Shown piece after piece: positions 1 to 8,778 of a stretch of 64,000 nt of DNA. The stretch comes from Shewanella olleyana (lineage in GTDB: Bacteria; Pseudomonadota; Gammaproteobacteria; Enterobacterales; Shewanellaceae), in NCBI RefSeq assembly GCF_023283825.1, contig NZ_JAKILD010000022.1, positions 22,425 through 86,424 of the forward strand, given 5' to 3'. The first letter of the stretch is position 1; each line of letters begins with the position of its first letter. The position numbers and the translations under genes are program-made. The notes under the pieces are model-generated. The model saw nothing but the letters and a program-made list of their open reading frames with translations. It searched no databases and had not been told where the DNA came from.

Positions 1-183
1 AAACATCCAGGACATGTTCGAAGCCGCCAAGACTTAATGCAAGAAGCAAAAATCTTTGTTGATGACAGCACAATTACTTCTCACGTAAAACGTATCCGTA
101 AAAAATTCATTAGCGCAGATAAAGACTTTAATTGCATTGATACGGTTTATGGCATGGGATATCGCTGGGATAGTGTTAGCTAA
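1..183 (+). CDS. pdsR: Response regulator, C-terminal part (partial at window edge)
   Basis: The last 60 codons of an OmpR/PhoB-type response regulator, open at the left edge. Only the winged-helix DNA-binding end is visible: the recognition-helix stretch TITSHVKRIRKKF followed by the usual C-terminal hairpin ending YGMGYRWDSVS. The stop codon overlaps the start of the next gene by one base (TAATG), so the two are translationally coupled as a two-component pair. The partner kinase resembles the marine 'dedicated sortase system' kinase family, so this is probably the matching regulator. The name is inferred from the neighbour; the receiver domain and the sortase gene would lie outside the window. 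Confidence 0.8.
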   Translation, partial: KHPGHVRSRQDLMQEAKIFVDDSTITSHVKRIRKKFISADKDFNCIDTVYGMGYRWDSVS

Positions 184-2348
184 TGTTTAATATCCCCATT
201 GGCCTACGCGCCAAAGTTGTTATTTTATCATTATTCCTTTTATGCTTGCCTTGGCTGGGGTACGAGTATGTGTGGGAAATGGAAAAGTACCTTCGTCACG
301 GCCAAGAAAAAACCCTAGAAGGGACTACTCAAGCATTAGCAACCGCATTACATGAGCGGCCAAAACTGTTTAACCATCAAGCCAGCTTTTTAAGCCAAGT
401 TGAGAAAGGCAGAGACTTATATGCCTATCCATTATCTGGTCCAATTCAATTAGACGGTAAACTCATCGACTGGCAACAGTATCAACACCGGATGATTAAT
501 TATTCCAGTGAGCATGTGATATTTAATCGCAATGAAAACCAACCAGTAGATATTCACTTTACCCATATGGTCGGCAAGTACGCTGGCTATTTATATGGCT
601 TTTTTAAAGTACACGACAAACAGTTGGTGTATCGCAGCAAAAACAGCTTACGTGTTGATAATAACGATCACTTAGTCATTGCGACACAATCTCCTGATGG
701 GCAATTTAGGCGCTACATTGTGGCGAACACCCAAGATGGTTGGTTAAGTGCTTTTGAGCTGCCACAAGACCCAGCTCAGTCGATGCCAGTGACCCCAGAA
801 ATACGTATCCAAGGTCAATGGTTAGCAACACAAGACGGCTACAATATCGAGTTCAGAATGCCACTTTCTATGGTGGGCAGTAAACTCGGCTTCGCCATAT
901 ATAACGTTGATGATGTTAAGACCCGTACTGTTAATACCATCATAGGCACATCGGCAATTGATTCAGTGGCTCACTTAGGTACGGTGTTGGTGCCCTCACC
1001 GGAAATTGAAAATATTATTAAAGGAATGAGCCATAACAGCTCGCGTATTTGGGTTGTCGATAACCACGGCCGAGTATTGGCGAAATCGGGTGATATTCGT
1101 GCCAGCAATAATGTCTGGTCATCAAGTTTGAATGAAACAGAAACGCCCAGCGCGTGGAGTCAATTTAAAAGCGATCATTTATTACCGCTTTACTATAAAA
1201 TTTTGACTAAGCCACCGCAGGATTTTGTTGACTCATTACAAGATTCAACAGAGCTAAGCGGCAGTCATATCCAGCAAGCTTTAGACGGTAAGCGTGGTTC
1301 AACATGGCGTCTAACCCCAGACAACAAAGCCGTGGTATTAGCTGCAGCCAGTCCGATTTGGATTGACGATAAAGTCATGGGCGCCGTCATTGCCGAAGAA
1401 ACCACTCATGGAATTCGTACTTTACGTAACCGCGCCTTAGAAAAACTATTTAATGTGATTTTGACCATTATGAGTATGGGTACTCTGGCGCTATTTATTT
1501 TCGCCTCCAGTATTTCAAGCCGAATTCGTAAATTGCGCGATCAATCAGAGCAAGCAATCGATAGCCAAGGACGAGTCAGGCAGCAAATTGTTCCCTCTAA
1601 AACCCGTGATGAAATTGGTGATTTATCCCGAAGTTTTGCCAGTATTGTAGGCAGGCTTGGGCAATATACTCATTACCTTGAAAACATGTCTTCACGATTA
1701 TCACATGAGCTGCGAACCCCAGTTGCAGTCGTGCGTTCATCACTTGAGCATTTAAGCTTGCAGCCGCTTGAGCCTGCCAGTGAAAAATATGTCGCTCGCG
1801 CTCAAGAAGGCGTTAGTCGCTTACACCTTATTTTAAATAATCTCAGTGAAGCAACTCGCTTAGAAGCCAGTTTATCCCATGTAGAGCAAAGTAATTTTTC
1901 ATTACAGCAAGTCGTCAGTGGCTGTATGCAAGGCTATCAGTACACTTACCCTGATAATGAATTTGCAGTTAAAATTGATGACCATGCTATGTCGATGCAC
2001 GGAGTACCTGAATACATAGCACAGCTGATGGACAAACTGATTAACAATGCCATTGAGTTTAGTACCGAAGATCCTATTGAAGTGTCACTTAAGCGCTCAG
2101 GAAAAGTCGCCAAGTTAAGTATAAAAAATCGTGGACCATTGCTGCCACAAGATATGAGTGAGCAAATCTTTGAATCCATGGTGTCCATTAGACCTCAAGG
2201 CGTGCAAACAAAACCCCACTTGGGTTTAGGCTTGTATATCGCAAGGCTTATCACTGAGTTTCATCAAGGCAATATTCGAGCACAAAACTTAGCTGACGAC
2301 TCTGGAGTAGAGTTCAGTTTAGAGTTTCCGATATCCGAATCTAAATAA
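183..2348 (+). CDS. pdsS: Sensor histidine kinase, proteobacterial dedicated sortase system type
   Basis: A 721-aa membrane sensor kinase. An N-terminal membrane segment (about residues 9-27) is followed by a long extracytoplasmic region (about 30-410) that includes a carbohydrate-binding-like beta domain, a second membrane segment (about 420-445), a HAMP-like stretch, the dimerisation/H-box SRLSHELRTP with the phospho-acceptor His508, an N box (MDKLINNAIEF) and a G box (GLGLYIARL). Length and architecture fit the marine sortase-system kinase family, which is normally encoded next to an LPXTG-recognising sortase and its substrate. It should autophosphorylate and pass the phosphate to the regulator encoded just upstream. 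What it senses cannot be read from the sequence. Family assignment is from recalled similarity. Confidence 0.78.
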   Translation: MFNIPIGLRAKVVILSLFLLCLPWLGYEYVWEMEKYLRHGQEKTLEGTTQALATALHERPKLFNHQASFLSQVEKGRDLYAYPLSGPIQLDGKLIDWQQYQHRMINYSSEHVIFNRNENQPVDIHFTHMVGKYAGYLYGFFKVHDKQLVYRSKNSLRVDNNDHLVIATQSPDGQFRRYIVANTQDGWLSAFELPQDPAQSMPVTPEIRIQGQWLATQDGYNIEFRMPLSMVGSKLGFAIYNVDDVKTRTVNTIIGTSAIDSVAHLGTVLVPSPEIENIIKGMSHNSSRIWVVDNHGRVLAKSGDIRASNNVWSSSLNETETPSAWSQFKSDHLLPLYYKILTKPPQDFVDSLQDSTELSGSHIQQALDGKRGSTWRLTPDNKAVVLAAASPIWIDDKVMGAVIAEETTHGIRTLRNRALEKLFNVILTIMSMGTLALFIFASSISSRIRKLRDQSEQAIDSQGRVRQQIVPSKTRDEIGDLSRSFASIVGRLGQYTHYLENMSSRLSHELRTPVAVVRSSLEHLSLQPLEPASEKYVARAQEGVSRLHLILNNLSEATRLEASLSHVEQSNFSLQQVVSGCMQGYQYTYPDNEFAVKIDDHAMSMHGVPEYIAQLMDKLINNAIEFSTEDPIEVSLKRSGKVAKLSIKNRGPLLPQDMSEQIFESMVSIRPQGVQTKPHLGLGLYIARLITEFHQGNIRAQNLADDSGVEFSLEFPISESK

Positions 2349-2443
2349 TTAATATAACCCTAGCGCTTTATTATGGCCGTACAGATGGTAGGATGGCTAA
2401 ATAAAATGAATAACATCACCTTGCATTAATTGGGAATGGATTT

Positions 2444-3643
2444 ATGAGTCATCAACAAGACAAACTCGCCACACAAATCGTCAGTGTGGGTAGAGAGAAA
2501 AAATACTCAAAAGGTATTATCAACCCGCCGGTTTATCGTGCATCTACCGTGGTATTCGACACCATGGATGACATGCGCTTTGCCATAAAAAATAAAACCA
2601 ATGGTGAAATGTTTTATGGTCGCCGTGGCACCCCGACTCATTTTTCATTCCAACAAGCCATTAGTGAATTAGAAGGTGGTGCTGGCACTGCTCTGTATCC
2701 TTCGGGTGCTGGTGCTATTAGCGGCGCTTTACTGTCATTTTTAAAAAGTGGCGACCATTTATTAATGGTCGACAGTGCCTACGAGCCAACCCGTGATTTG
2801 TGTAATAAATTGCTGGCAGGTTTTGGCATAGAAACCACCTACTACGATCCATTAATTGGTGAAGGCATTAAAGAGTTAATTAAGCCAAACACCAAAGTGT
2901 TATTTTTAGAGTCTCCAGGTTCTATCACCATGGAAATTCAAGATGTGCCAACGCTGAGCCGTATTGCCCATGAACATGACATGGTAGTCATGCTAGACAA
3001 TACTTGGGCATCACCAATTAACTCCCGCCCTTTTGAGATGGGCGTTGATATCTCCATTCAAGCAGCAACAAAATACATAGTTGGTCATTCTGATGTAATG
3101 ATGGGCACAGCAACAGCTAATGAGGCTCATTGGGAGCAACTGCGTGAAAACAGTTACATCATGGGTCAGACGACCTCACCAGATGATGTATACCTTGCGG
3201 CGCGAGGCCTACGTACATTAGGTGTGCGTATGGCTCAACATGATAAAAATGCCCTTAAAGTGGCCAATTGGTTAGCGAGTCGACCAGAAGTCGATCACTT
3301 ACGTCACCCAGCCTTTGAAACCTGTCCTGGACACGAGTTTTATCAACGTGACTTTAGTGGCGGTAATGGACTATTTTCATTTGTATTAAAGCAAGGCAAC
3401 TTAGCCTCAGTGACTGCTTTTGTTGAAAACATGCGTCACTTTAAAATGGGCTTTTCTTGGGGCGGATACGAAAGCCTTATCCTTGGTGTATTTGGAATAG
3501 ACAGACTGCGCACTGCAACTAAATGGGATACCAGTAAGCCTTTAATAAGACTTCATATCGGTTTAGAAGATCCCGATGATCTCATAGCTGATTTAACCGC
3601 TGCATTCGAGCGCTTTAATGAAGTTATTGAAAATAACTCGTAG
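2444..3643 (+). CDS. metC: Cystathionine beta-lyase (PLP-dependent)
   Basis: A 399-aa enzyme of the Cys/Met metabolism PLP family, expected to cleave cystathionine to homocysteine, pyruvate and ammonia in methionine synthesis. Visible hallmarks are the N-terminal VYRASTVVFDT region, the YGRRGTPTHFSFQQAISELEGG substrate/PLP segment, the MLDNTWASP strand that contributes the pyridine-ring Asp, and the PLP-binding lysine in QAATKYIVGHSD (Lys210). The gene stands alone with its own terminator directly downstream. Cystathionine gamma-synthase/lyase belong to the same fold; the SWGGYESL C-terminal motif favours MetC. Confidence 0.9.
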   Translation: MSHQQDKLATQIVSVGREKKYSKGIINPPVYRASTVVFDTMDDMRFAIKNKTNGEMFYGRRGTPTHFSFQQAISELEGGAGTALYPSGAGAISGALLSFLKSGDHLLMVDSAYEPTRDLCNKLLAGFGIETTYYDPLIGEGIKELIKPNTKVLFLESPGSITMEIQDVPTLSRIAHEHDMVVMLDNTWASPINSRPFEMGVDISIQAATKYIVGHSDVMMGTATANEAHWEQLRENSYIMGQTTSPDDVYLAARGLRTLGVRMAQHDKNALKVANWLASRPEVDHLRHPAFETCPGHEFYQRDFSGGNGLFSFVLKQGNLASVTAFVENMRHFKMGFSWGGYESLILGVFGIDRLRTATKWDTSKPLIRLHIGLEDPDDLIADLTAAFERFNEVIENNS

Positions 3644-3660
3644 ATGACTTTCAGTTGTAA

Positions 3661-3692
3661 AAAAGGGCTTTCTCATTGAGAAAGCCCTTTTT
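3661..3692 (+). terminator. Rho-independent terminator after metC
   Basis: An inverted repeat GGGCTTTCTC-ATTG-AGAAAGCCC flanked by A-run and T-run sits 17 bp after the metC stop. The perfect stem with T tail makes it a strong intrinsic terminator. Confidence 0.9.
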
Positions 3693-3714
3693 GTTCAATA
3701 AGCGATTATTGATA

Positions 3715-3872
3715 ATACCAATCGGGATAAATAAGTGATCAGATATTGCGTAGGGAAAATCGCTTAGAGCAAGGCAGGAATTGCAGCTAGTTGCTCTATC
3801 TACAAAATTTCTAACAAAGTTATAAGCGATTTTAACCAGTAAGAATGATCATCTTCTTATGCTGATTAGTAT
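3715..3872. repeat. MITE-like palindromic element, family A (158 bp)
   Basis: A gene-free block with long imperfect terminal inverted repeats. The left end ATACCAATCGGGATAA matches the reverse complement of the right end ATACTAATCAGCATAA, and the pairing continues inward (GTGATCA / ATGATCA, then AAAATCGCTTA on both arms). The whole block can fold on itself. It lies between the metC terminator and the convergent zinc-ribbon gene and carries no ORF, so it looks like a non-autonomous dispersed element. Confidence 0.7.
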
Positions 3873-3887
3873 AACTCGTTAATTGAA

Positions 3888-4370
3888 TTAATTCGCATTG
3901 ACGATTGATTGCAGCACTTTACGCAACTCATCACTGTTAGCTTTGGACAGTCCAAAAATCACACTCGGTTTTTGACCACGAGTCTCAATTTCAACTTTGT
4001 CCCAAATGATCCCACTGCGGTAATTAAAACCAGCAATCTTATTCCATGGCACTTCATCTGTGTTATTCCACAGTCTAAATATACCCGGCGTATTAATGGT
4101 GATTTTATCTTCATCAGTAATGATTTCTTGGGGCAATAACCGAAACCTAAACAGCAAAGATGCCAATACTTCAGAGTTAAAAGCCATCGATAACTGAGTC
4201 ACATCAATACTTATTTGGCTAAATCGATAATGGCAATGCATACACACCTTCGCATCTGCAGGCAAGGTACTATGACAATCAGGGCATGTATGGCCGGACA
4301 AATACTCCAGACAATGACCACATTTCAATGCGCCATCATTTAATTCATTTAGACAGAAAGGACAATCCAT
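3888..4370 (-). CDS. Double zinc-ribbon protein with C-terminal PH-like domain
   Basis: A 160-aa soluble protein with no recognised specific function. The first ~50 residues hold four CxxC pairs (CPFC, CGHC, CPDC, CMHC), the signature of two tandem zinc ribbons. The C-terminal part (about 70-160) has hydrophobic strand patterning ending in a helix (SDELRKVLQSIV), which reads like a small bacterial PH-type domain. It is the last gene of the reverse-strand group yegD-creA-this gene. The spacing to creA is 70 bp, so co-transcription is possible but not shown. It might bind nucleic acid or mediate protein contacts; nothing in the sequence decides this. Confidence 0.7.
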   Translation of the reverse strand: MDCPFCLNELNDGALKCGHCLEYLSGHTCPDCHSTLPADAKVCMHCHYRFSQISIDVTQLSMAFNSEVLASLLFRFRLLPQEIITDEDKITINTPGIFRLWNNTDEVPWNKIAGFNYRSGIIWDKVEIETRGQKPSVIFGLSKANSDELRKVLQSIVNAN

Positions 4371-4440
4371 GAAATCACCATTTGTTTTATAAGTTAACCA
4401 TTAACTTAAGCTACCAGTATTTGAAGTGGCAAGTCTAAAA

Positions 4441-4941
4441 CTAAATTGCAGGCTGCGGCTGACGATAAGCCTTAGTTCCCCACAAAGGTACTGTCGATAA
4501 ACTGTGTTTGTAACTGCCTGATGTTTCCTTAGTTGAATAAGAAACGTACATCAAGGTTTGGTTTTCTTTATCGAAAATACGTCTAATTTTCATGGTTTTG
4601 AAAAAGATACTTTTTGATTTTTTAAAGACGATTTCACCCGATGCAGACATATCAATTTCAGCGATCATTTCTGGGGTGATTTCACCGGTTTGACGGCATG
4701 AAATCGCAGAGTCCGACGGGTCAGAAAAGCTTAAATCCGCTTCAATGCTCGCCACGTGGCAAGTGACACCTGTCACGACTGGGTCGACCATCATATTGAG
4801 CTTAATATCTTTGGTGGTAAAAACCCCTAAGCTCACTTTACCCACATCATCACTACAACTCATGGTCAACATACTCGTCGCCACAATGAATAAAGCTGAT
4901 GACATTTTTTTGCTAACAGTTAACTTTGATAGAGAAAACAT
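4441..4941 (-). CDS. creA: CreA family protein, exported
   Basis: A 166-aa exported protein of the CreA family. The N-terminus has a positively charged start, a hydrophobic stretch (SALFIVATSMLTMSC) and a Cys that could be a lipobox, so it may be a lipoprotein or a periplasmic protein. Family features are DPVVTGVTCHVAS, the SDSAISCRQTGEI segment, the IFFKTMKIRRIFD strand and the C-terminal LSTVPLWG. The CreA family is widespread in Proteobacteria but its biochemical role is not established. It starts 14 bp after the yegD stop on the same strand, so the two are probably co-transcribed. Confidence 0.82.
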   Translation of the reverse strand: MFSLSKLTVSKKMSSALFIVATSMLTMSCSDDVGKVSLGVFTTKDIKLNMMVDPVVTGVTCHVASIEADLSFSDPSDSAISCRQTGEITPEMIAEIDMSASGEIVFKKSKSIFFKTMKIRRIFDKENQTLMYVSYSTKETSGSYKHSLSTVPLWGTKAYRQPQPAI

Positions 4942-4955
4942 AAATCTACTTTTCC

Positions 4956-6320
4956 TTAAGAATTAAATACTTTACCAGCCCAGCGAACTAAGCCACTGGT
5001 AACACTGCCGAAATGATCCCCGACAACAATTTCAGCTTGAGTAAATTGATCTGCAATACATTGATGAATGACCGGGCTTTTAGCCGTACCGCCAGTGACA
5101 TAAACCACATCAGGCATTTCCCCTGCTGCCTCAACGGCTTGCTGCATTATGGTGACTAATTTAGCAATGGGTTGATCAACTGCAGTTTCAAAATCAGTTT
5201 GCGTGACAGCAACTGAAAATTGAGGCTCAATAAAAGCTAAATCAGCATTAAACTCAGCCTCAGTCGATAAACCAATTTTAGATTGCTCAGCTTGTCGCAC
5301 AAACTGGTAACTCATTTGATGCTGTCTTAATGACTTTAAACGGCGCAATAACTCTGGCTTTAACGAGTCTTTAATTAGCTCATCAATCAACTTTGCCGTT
5401 GATAATGAATTGAAATCACGTTGAGCGCTAATATCATTTACTGCCACGCCATTCCAAAATGGTTGCCTTGGAACCGTCAAATTGGTTTTGAGTTGTGAGC
5501 CTAAGCCTAGGTGTGGCATAAAACAGTTCATCGCGACTGCAATATCTAGATCATTACCACCAACACGCTGACCGCTATGACCGAGTACATCGTCACTTCG
5601 ATCGGTTTTGTGTTGTAAATCAGGGCCCATTTTGACCATCGAGCAATCTGTGGTACCACCGCCAACATCCACCACTAGCACGGTTTGATTACGAGTCATT
5701 GAAGACTCGAAATCCATCGCCGCTGCCATAGGTTCAAACAAAAAGCTCACTTGCTTAAACCCTGCTCTTTTCGCTGCAGTTTCTAAAATAGCTTGTGCTT
5801 GCTGGTTACTTAATTCGCCGCCAATACCTTGAAAGTTAACTGGGCGCCCAATAACAGCTTGAGTGATTGGCTCATCAATAAATTTGTTGGCTCGTGACAT
5901 CACCTCTAACATCATTAACGTCACAATATCTTCAAATAAAGCAACTTGCTCAGGGCGTAATCCACTGGCTCCTAAAAAGGATTTTGGCGACCGGACATAA
6001 AAACCTTCATCGGGTAAGTCTAAATAAGCTTCAATGGCTTCAGGGCCAACAAACACAACTTGCTCATCTGGATAAATATCTAAATCATGGCGAACCATTC
6101 TGGCACGGCTTAATTGTGCTGAGCGTAACTTGCCATATTCTGCTTTAAACTCAGGCGCTATACGTTGGTAAACAGCTTCGGCAATTAACTCTCTGTCCAT
6201 TGCATAAAGGGTGGATGATAAGAAATTACTATCGCCATTGATCGGAATTAATCTGACTTCACCATTTTTTTCAATACCAACGGAACAATTAGCACTACCG
6301 TAATCAAACCCAATAAACAT
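4956..6320 (-). CDS. yegD: Hsp70-like chaperone of the YegD family
   Basis: A 454-aa protein made of an actin/Hsp70-type ATPase fold without the DnaK substrate-binding C-terminus. The phosphate-1 loop is FIGFDYGSANCSVG at the start, phosphate-2 is LVVDVGGGTTDCSMV in the middle, and the adenosine motif VYVTGGTAKSP is near the end. Length and motif order match E. coli YegD, an atypical Hsp70 of unclear clientele. It is the first gene of a reverse-strand group with creA and the zinc-ribbon gene. The 329-bp space upstream, shared with divergent ppk, must hold its promoter. Confidence 0.85.
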   Translation of the reverse strand: MFIGFDYGSANCSVGIEKNGEVRLIPINGDSNFLSSTLYAMDRELIAEAVYQRIAPEFKAEYGKLRSAQLSRARMVRHDLDIYPDEQVVFVGPEAIEAYLDLPDEGFYVRSPKSFLGASGLRPEQVALFEDIVTLMMLEVMSRANKFIDEPITQAVIGRPVNFQGIGGELSNQQAQAILETAAKRAGFKQVSFLFEPMAAAMDFESSMTRNQTVLVVDVGGGTTDCSMVKMGPDLQHKTDRSDDVLGHSGQRVGGNDLDIAVAMNCFMPHLGLGSQLKTNLTVPRQPFWNGVAVNDISAQRDFNSLSTAKLIDELIKDSLKPELLRRLKSLRQHQMSYQFVRQAEQSKIGLSTEAEFNADLAFIEPQFSVAVTQTDFETAVDQPIAKLVTIMQQAVEAAGEMPDVVYVTGGTAKSPVIHQCIADQFTQAEIVVGDHFGSVTSGLVRWAGKVFNS

Positions 6321-6649
6321 CTCTTACCACTCAAAAATTCAAATCAATGCTAAAAATACCACAAGCTTAAATGTGGATCTTATAAAGTTTAGCGATAACT
6401 GTTATTTAGCTGATATTTTCATCAAAAGGTTTAATTGGCTTAATCAAATTGTTGCCTTATTGGGTTTGTTGAAAACAGAGTTCGCCTCAATAACATCACA
6501 AAAATGTCATATTACAGCAGTAAAATGATTTTCGATTTTTATTCATATTAAACAGCAAATTATCGTTATCCATCCTATAGTATTATTTTTGCACTACCTA
6601 TTTAGTGATAGTGTGAGGATTACGCTACATTGCTTTGCAGGAGCAAATT
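6321..6649. other. Divergent yegD/ppk intergenic region
   Basis: A 329-bp AT-rich space between yegD and ppk holding both promoters. A segment ATGTCATATTACAGCAG near 6505-6525 faintly resembles a PhoB box (repeats of TGTCA-like 11-mers), which would make sense for ppk, but the match is weak. No ORF or hairpin of note. Confidence 0.4.
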
Positions 6650-8776
6650 GTGACTGAATCCCGTCATCTTAAATTCGTCGATAAAGAACTCTCTTGGTTG
6701 TCATTTAACGAACGTGTTTTACAAGAAGCTTATGATACTTCTGTGCCGTTAATTGAGCGAGTGAGATTTTTAGGTATTTTTTCGAGCAATATGGATGAGT
6801 TCTTTCAGGTCAGAGTTGCTGCCGTTAGAAGAGCAATATTAGTCTCTGGGATCAGTACTAAGCAGCTTCAGTACCAGCAATTGATGACGAAGATTCAGGA
6901 TAAAGTGTTAGATTTACAAGAAAAGTTTGATCAAATTTACCCTGTTTTAATGAAAGAACTCTCTCGTTGTAATATCTTTTTAATTAACGAAACCCAATTA
7001 AGTGAATTCCACAGTGCGTGGTTAAAAAAATATTTTAAAAACCAGCTAAAACGTCACATTGCCCCGCATATTATCACCGAAGATAGCGACTTAGTGCAGC
7101 ACTTAGTCGATGGCACTACTTACCTTGTTGCTAGCCTTCAAACCGGTGATAAAAAAGAATATGCACTTGTTGAGGTTCCCAATAAAAACGTACCTCGCTT
7201 TTTAGAGCTGCCGACAGAAAAAACATCCAAAATTAAGCATTTAATATTACTCGATAATATTATTCGTCACTGTATAGATGATTTATTTAGACCCTTTTTT
7301 GAGTTTGACACCATCCAAGTATTTTCAATGAAAATGACTCGCGATGCGGATTACAATATCAGTAACGAATTAGAGCAAACCACCCTTGAACGGATGACAA
7401 AGGGTATTCAAAAACGATTAAATGCTCAGCCAGTTAGGCTAGTTTACGACCGCAATATGCCTGAAGATATGTTAGAGATGTTGAAATCTCATTTGCATAT
7501 CAGCTCAACAGAATGCCTAGTGCCGGGCGGGCGTTACCATAGCTTTAGAGACTTTATTGACTTCCCAAACCCGAGTCGTAAAAATCTTATCAATGAGAAA
7601 CTCCACCCCATTGATAGTTGTCAGTTTTTAGCATTTGATAACAGTTTTGATGCTATTAGGCATAAAGATATTATGCTCAATTATCCTTATCATAAGTTCT
7701 CGCACTTTACTGAATTAGTCAGACAAGCTGCATACGATCCTGCGGTTAAGTTTATTAAAATCAATCTGTACCGAGTGGCCAAAAAGAGTCACATCATGCA
7801 ATCACTTATTGATGCTGTAAAAAATGGTAAACGAGTTACAGCGGTTATTGAACTCAGAGCTCGCTTTGATGAAGAATCTAACATTAACTGGACTCGCCGC
7901 TTAGCCGAAGCTGGCGTAAAAGTGCATCATGGGATCCCAAGTTTAAAAGTCCATTCAAAGCTATGTTTAATTGGTCGTAAAGAACAAGGTAATACTCAAT
8001 ATTACTGCCACATCGGCTCAGGCAACTTTAATGAAGGCACAGCTCGCTTTTATACTGACTTTTCGCTATTTACTGCTAATCAAGATATCGCTGGTGAAGT
8101 AAAGCAAGTATTTGATTTAATTGAGCGACCGTATCGAAAGGATGAATTTAACCATTTAATCGTTTCCCCTTATAACTCGCGAGTTAAATTCTTAGGGTTA
8201 ATCAATGATGAAATTAAACAAGCACAACAAAAAAAGCCTGCCAGTATTCAGCTAAAGCTGAATAATTTGGTGGATGATGTGATGATCAATAAGCTATACG
8301 AAGCATCAAATGCTGGGGTTAAAATTACTATGCTTATTCGTGGTATGTGCAGCCTCATTCCACAAATTCCTGGCCAGAGTGAAAACATTAAAGTTTATAG
8401 CATTATTGACCGCTATTTAGAGCATTCACGGGTGATGCTGTTTCATGCTGCCGGTGAAGAAAAATTATTTATTGGTTCATCAGATTGGATGACTCGTAAT
8501 ATCGACGAGCGCATTGAAGTTTCAACCCCAGTTTATGATAAACAGTTAAAACAAATGGTTATTGCTATACTTTCATTACAGTTCAAAGATAATACTAAGT
8601 CTAGAGTGATTAACCAGCAACAAGATAACCGTTATCATCCTAGAGGTAATAAGCGAAAACTTCGTAGCCAAGTGGCCATTCATCAATATCTCAATGGTTA
8701 TGAAAAGAAAGTGAAAAATGGACTTACCAATAGAAATAACAACAAAAAACCGCAAGATTTATCACAAGAGGCTTAG
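6650..8776 (+). CDS. ppk: Polyphosphate kinase 1
   Basis: A 708-aa PPK1, which reversibly polymerises the gamma phosphate of ATP into polyphosphate at the membrane. The N-terminal KELSWLSFNERVLQEA and SNMDEFFQVRVA segments are typical. The two PLD-like C-terminal domains carry the catalytic histidine in LKVHSKLCLIG and the second histidine in VMLFHAAGEEKLFIGSSDW (His599). Start choice: an upstream TTG is in frame, but GTG at 6650 has AGGAG six bases before it. With this start the catalytic His is residue 435, the same number as in E. coli PPK. It forms an operon with ppx, separated by two bases. Confidence 0.95.
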   Translation: MTESRHLKFVDKELSWLSFNERVLQEAYDTSVPLIERVRFLGIFSSNMDEFFQVRVAAVRRAILVSGISTKQLQYQQLMTKIQDKVLDLQEKFDQIYPVLMKELSRCNIFLINETQLSEFHSAWLKKYFKNQLKRHIAPHIITEDSDLVQHLVDGTTYLVASLQTGDKKEYALVEVPNKNVPRFLELPTEKTSKIKHLILLDNIIRHCIDDLFRPFFEFDTIQVFSMKMTRDADYNISNELEQTTLERMTKGIQKRLNAQPVRLVYDRNMPEDMLEMLKSHLHISSTECLVPGGRYHSFRDFIDFPNPSRKNLINEKLHPIDSCQFLAFDNSFDAIRHKDIMLNYPYHKFSHFTELVRQAAYDPAVKFIKINLYRVAKKSHIMQSLIDAVKNGKRVTAVIELRARFDEESNINWTRRLAEAGVKVHHGIPSLKVHSKLCLIGRKEQGNTQYYCHIGSGNFNEGTARFYTDFSLFTANQDIAGEVKQVFDLIERPYRKDEFNHLIVSPYNSRVKFLGLINDEIKQAQQKKPASIQLKLNNLVDDVMINKLYEASNAGVKITMLIRGMCSLIPQIPGQSENIKVYSIIDRYLEHSRVMLFHAAGEEKLFIGSSDWMTRNIDERIEVSTPVYDKQLKQMVIAILSLQFKDNTKSRVINQQQDNRYHPRGNKRKLRSQVAIHQYLNGYEKKVKNGLTNRNNNKKPQDLSQEA

Positions 8777-8778
8777 AT

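Noticed and set aside
6505..6525. PhoB box upstream of ppk
   Set aside because: Only faint similarity; kept as a remark in the intergenic entry, not as a site.
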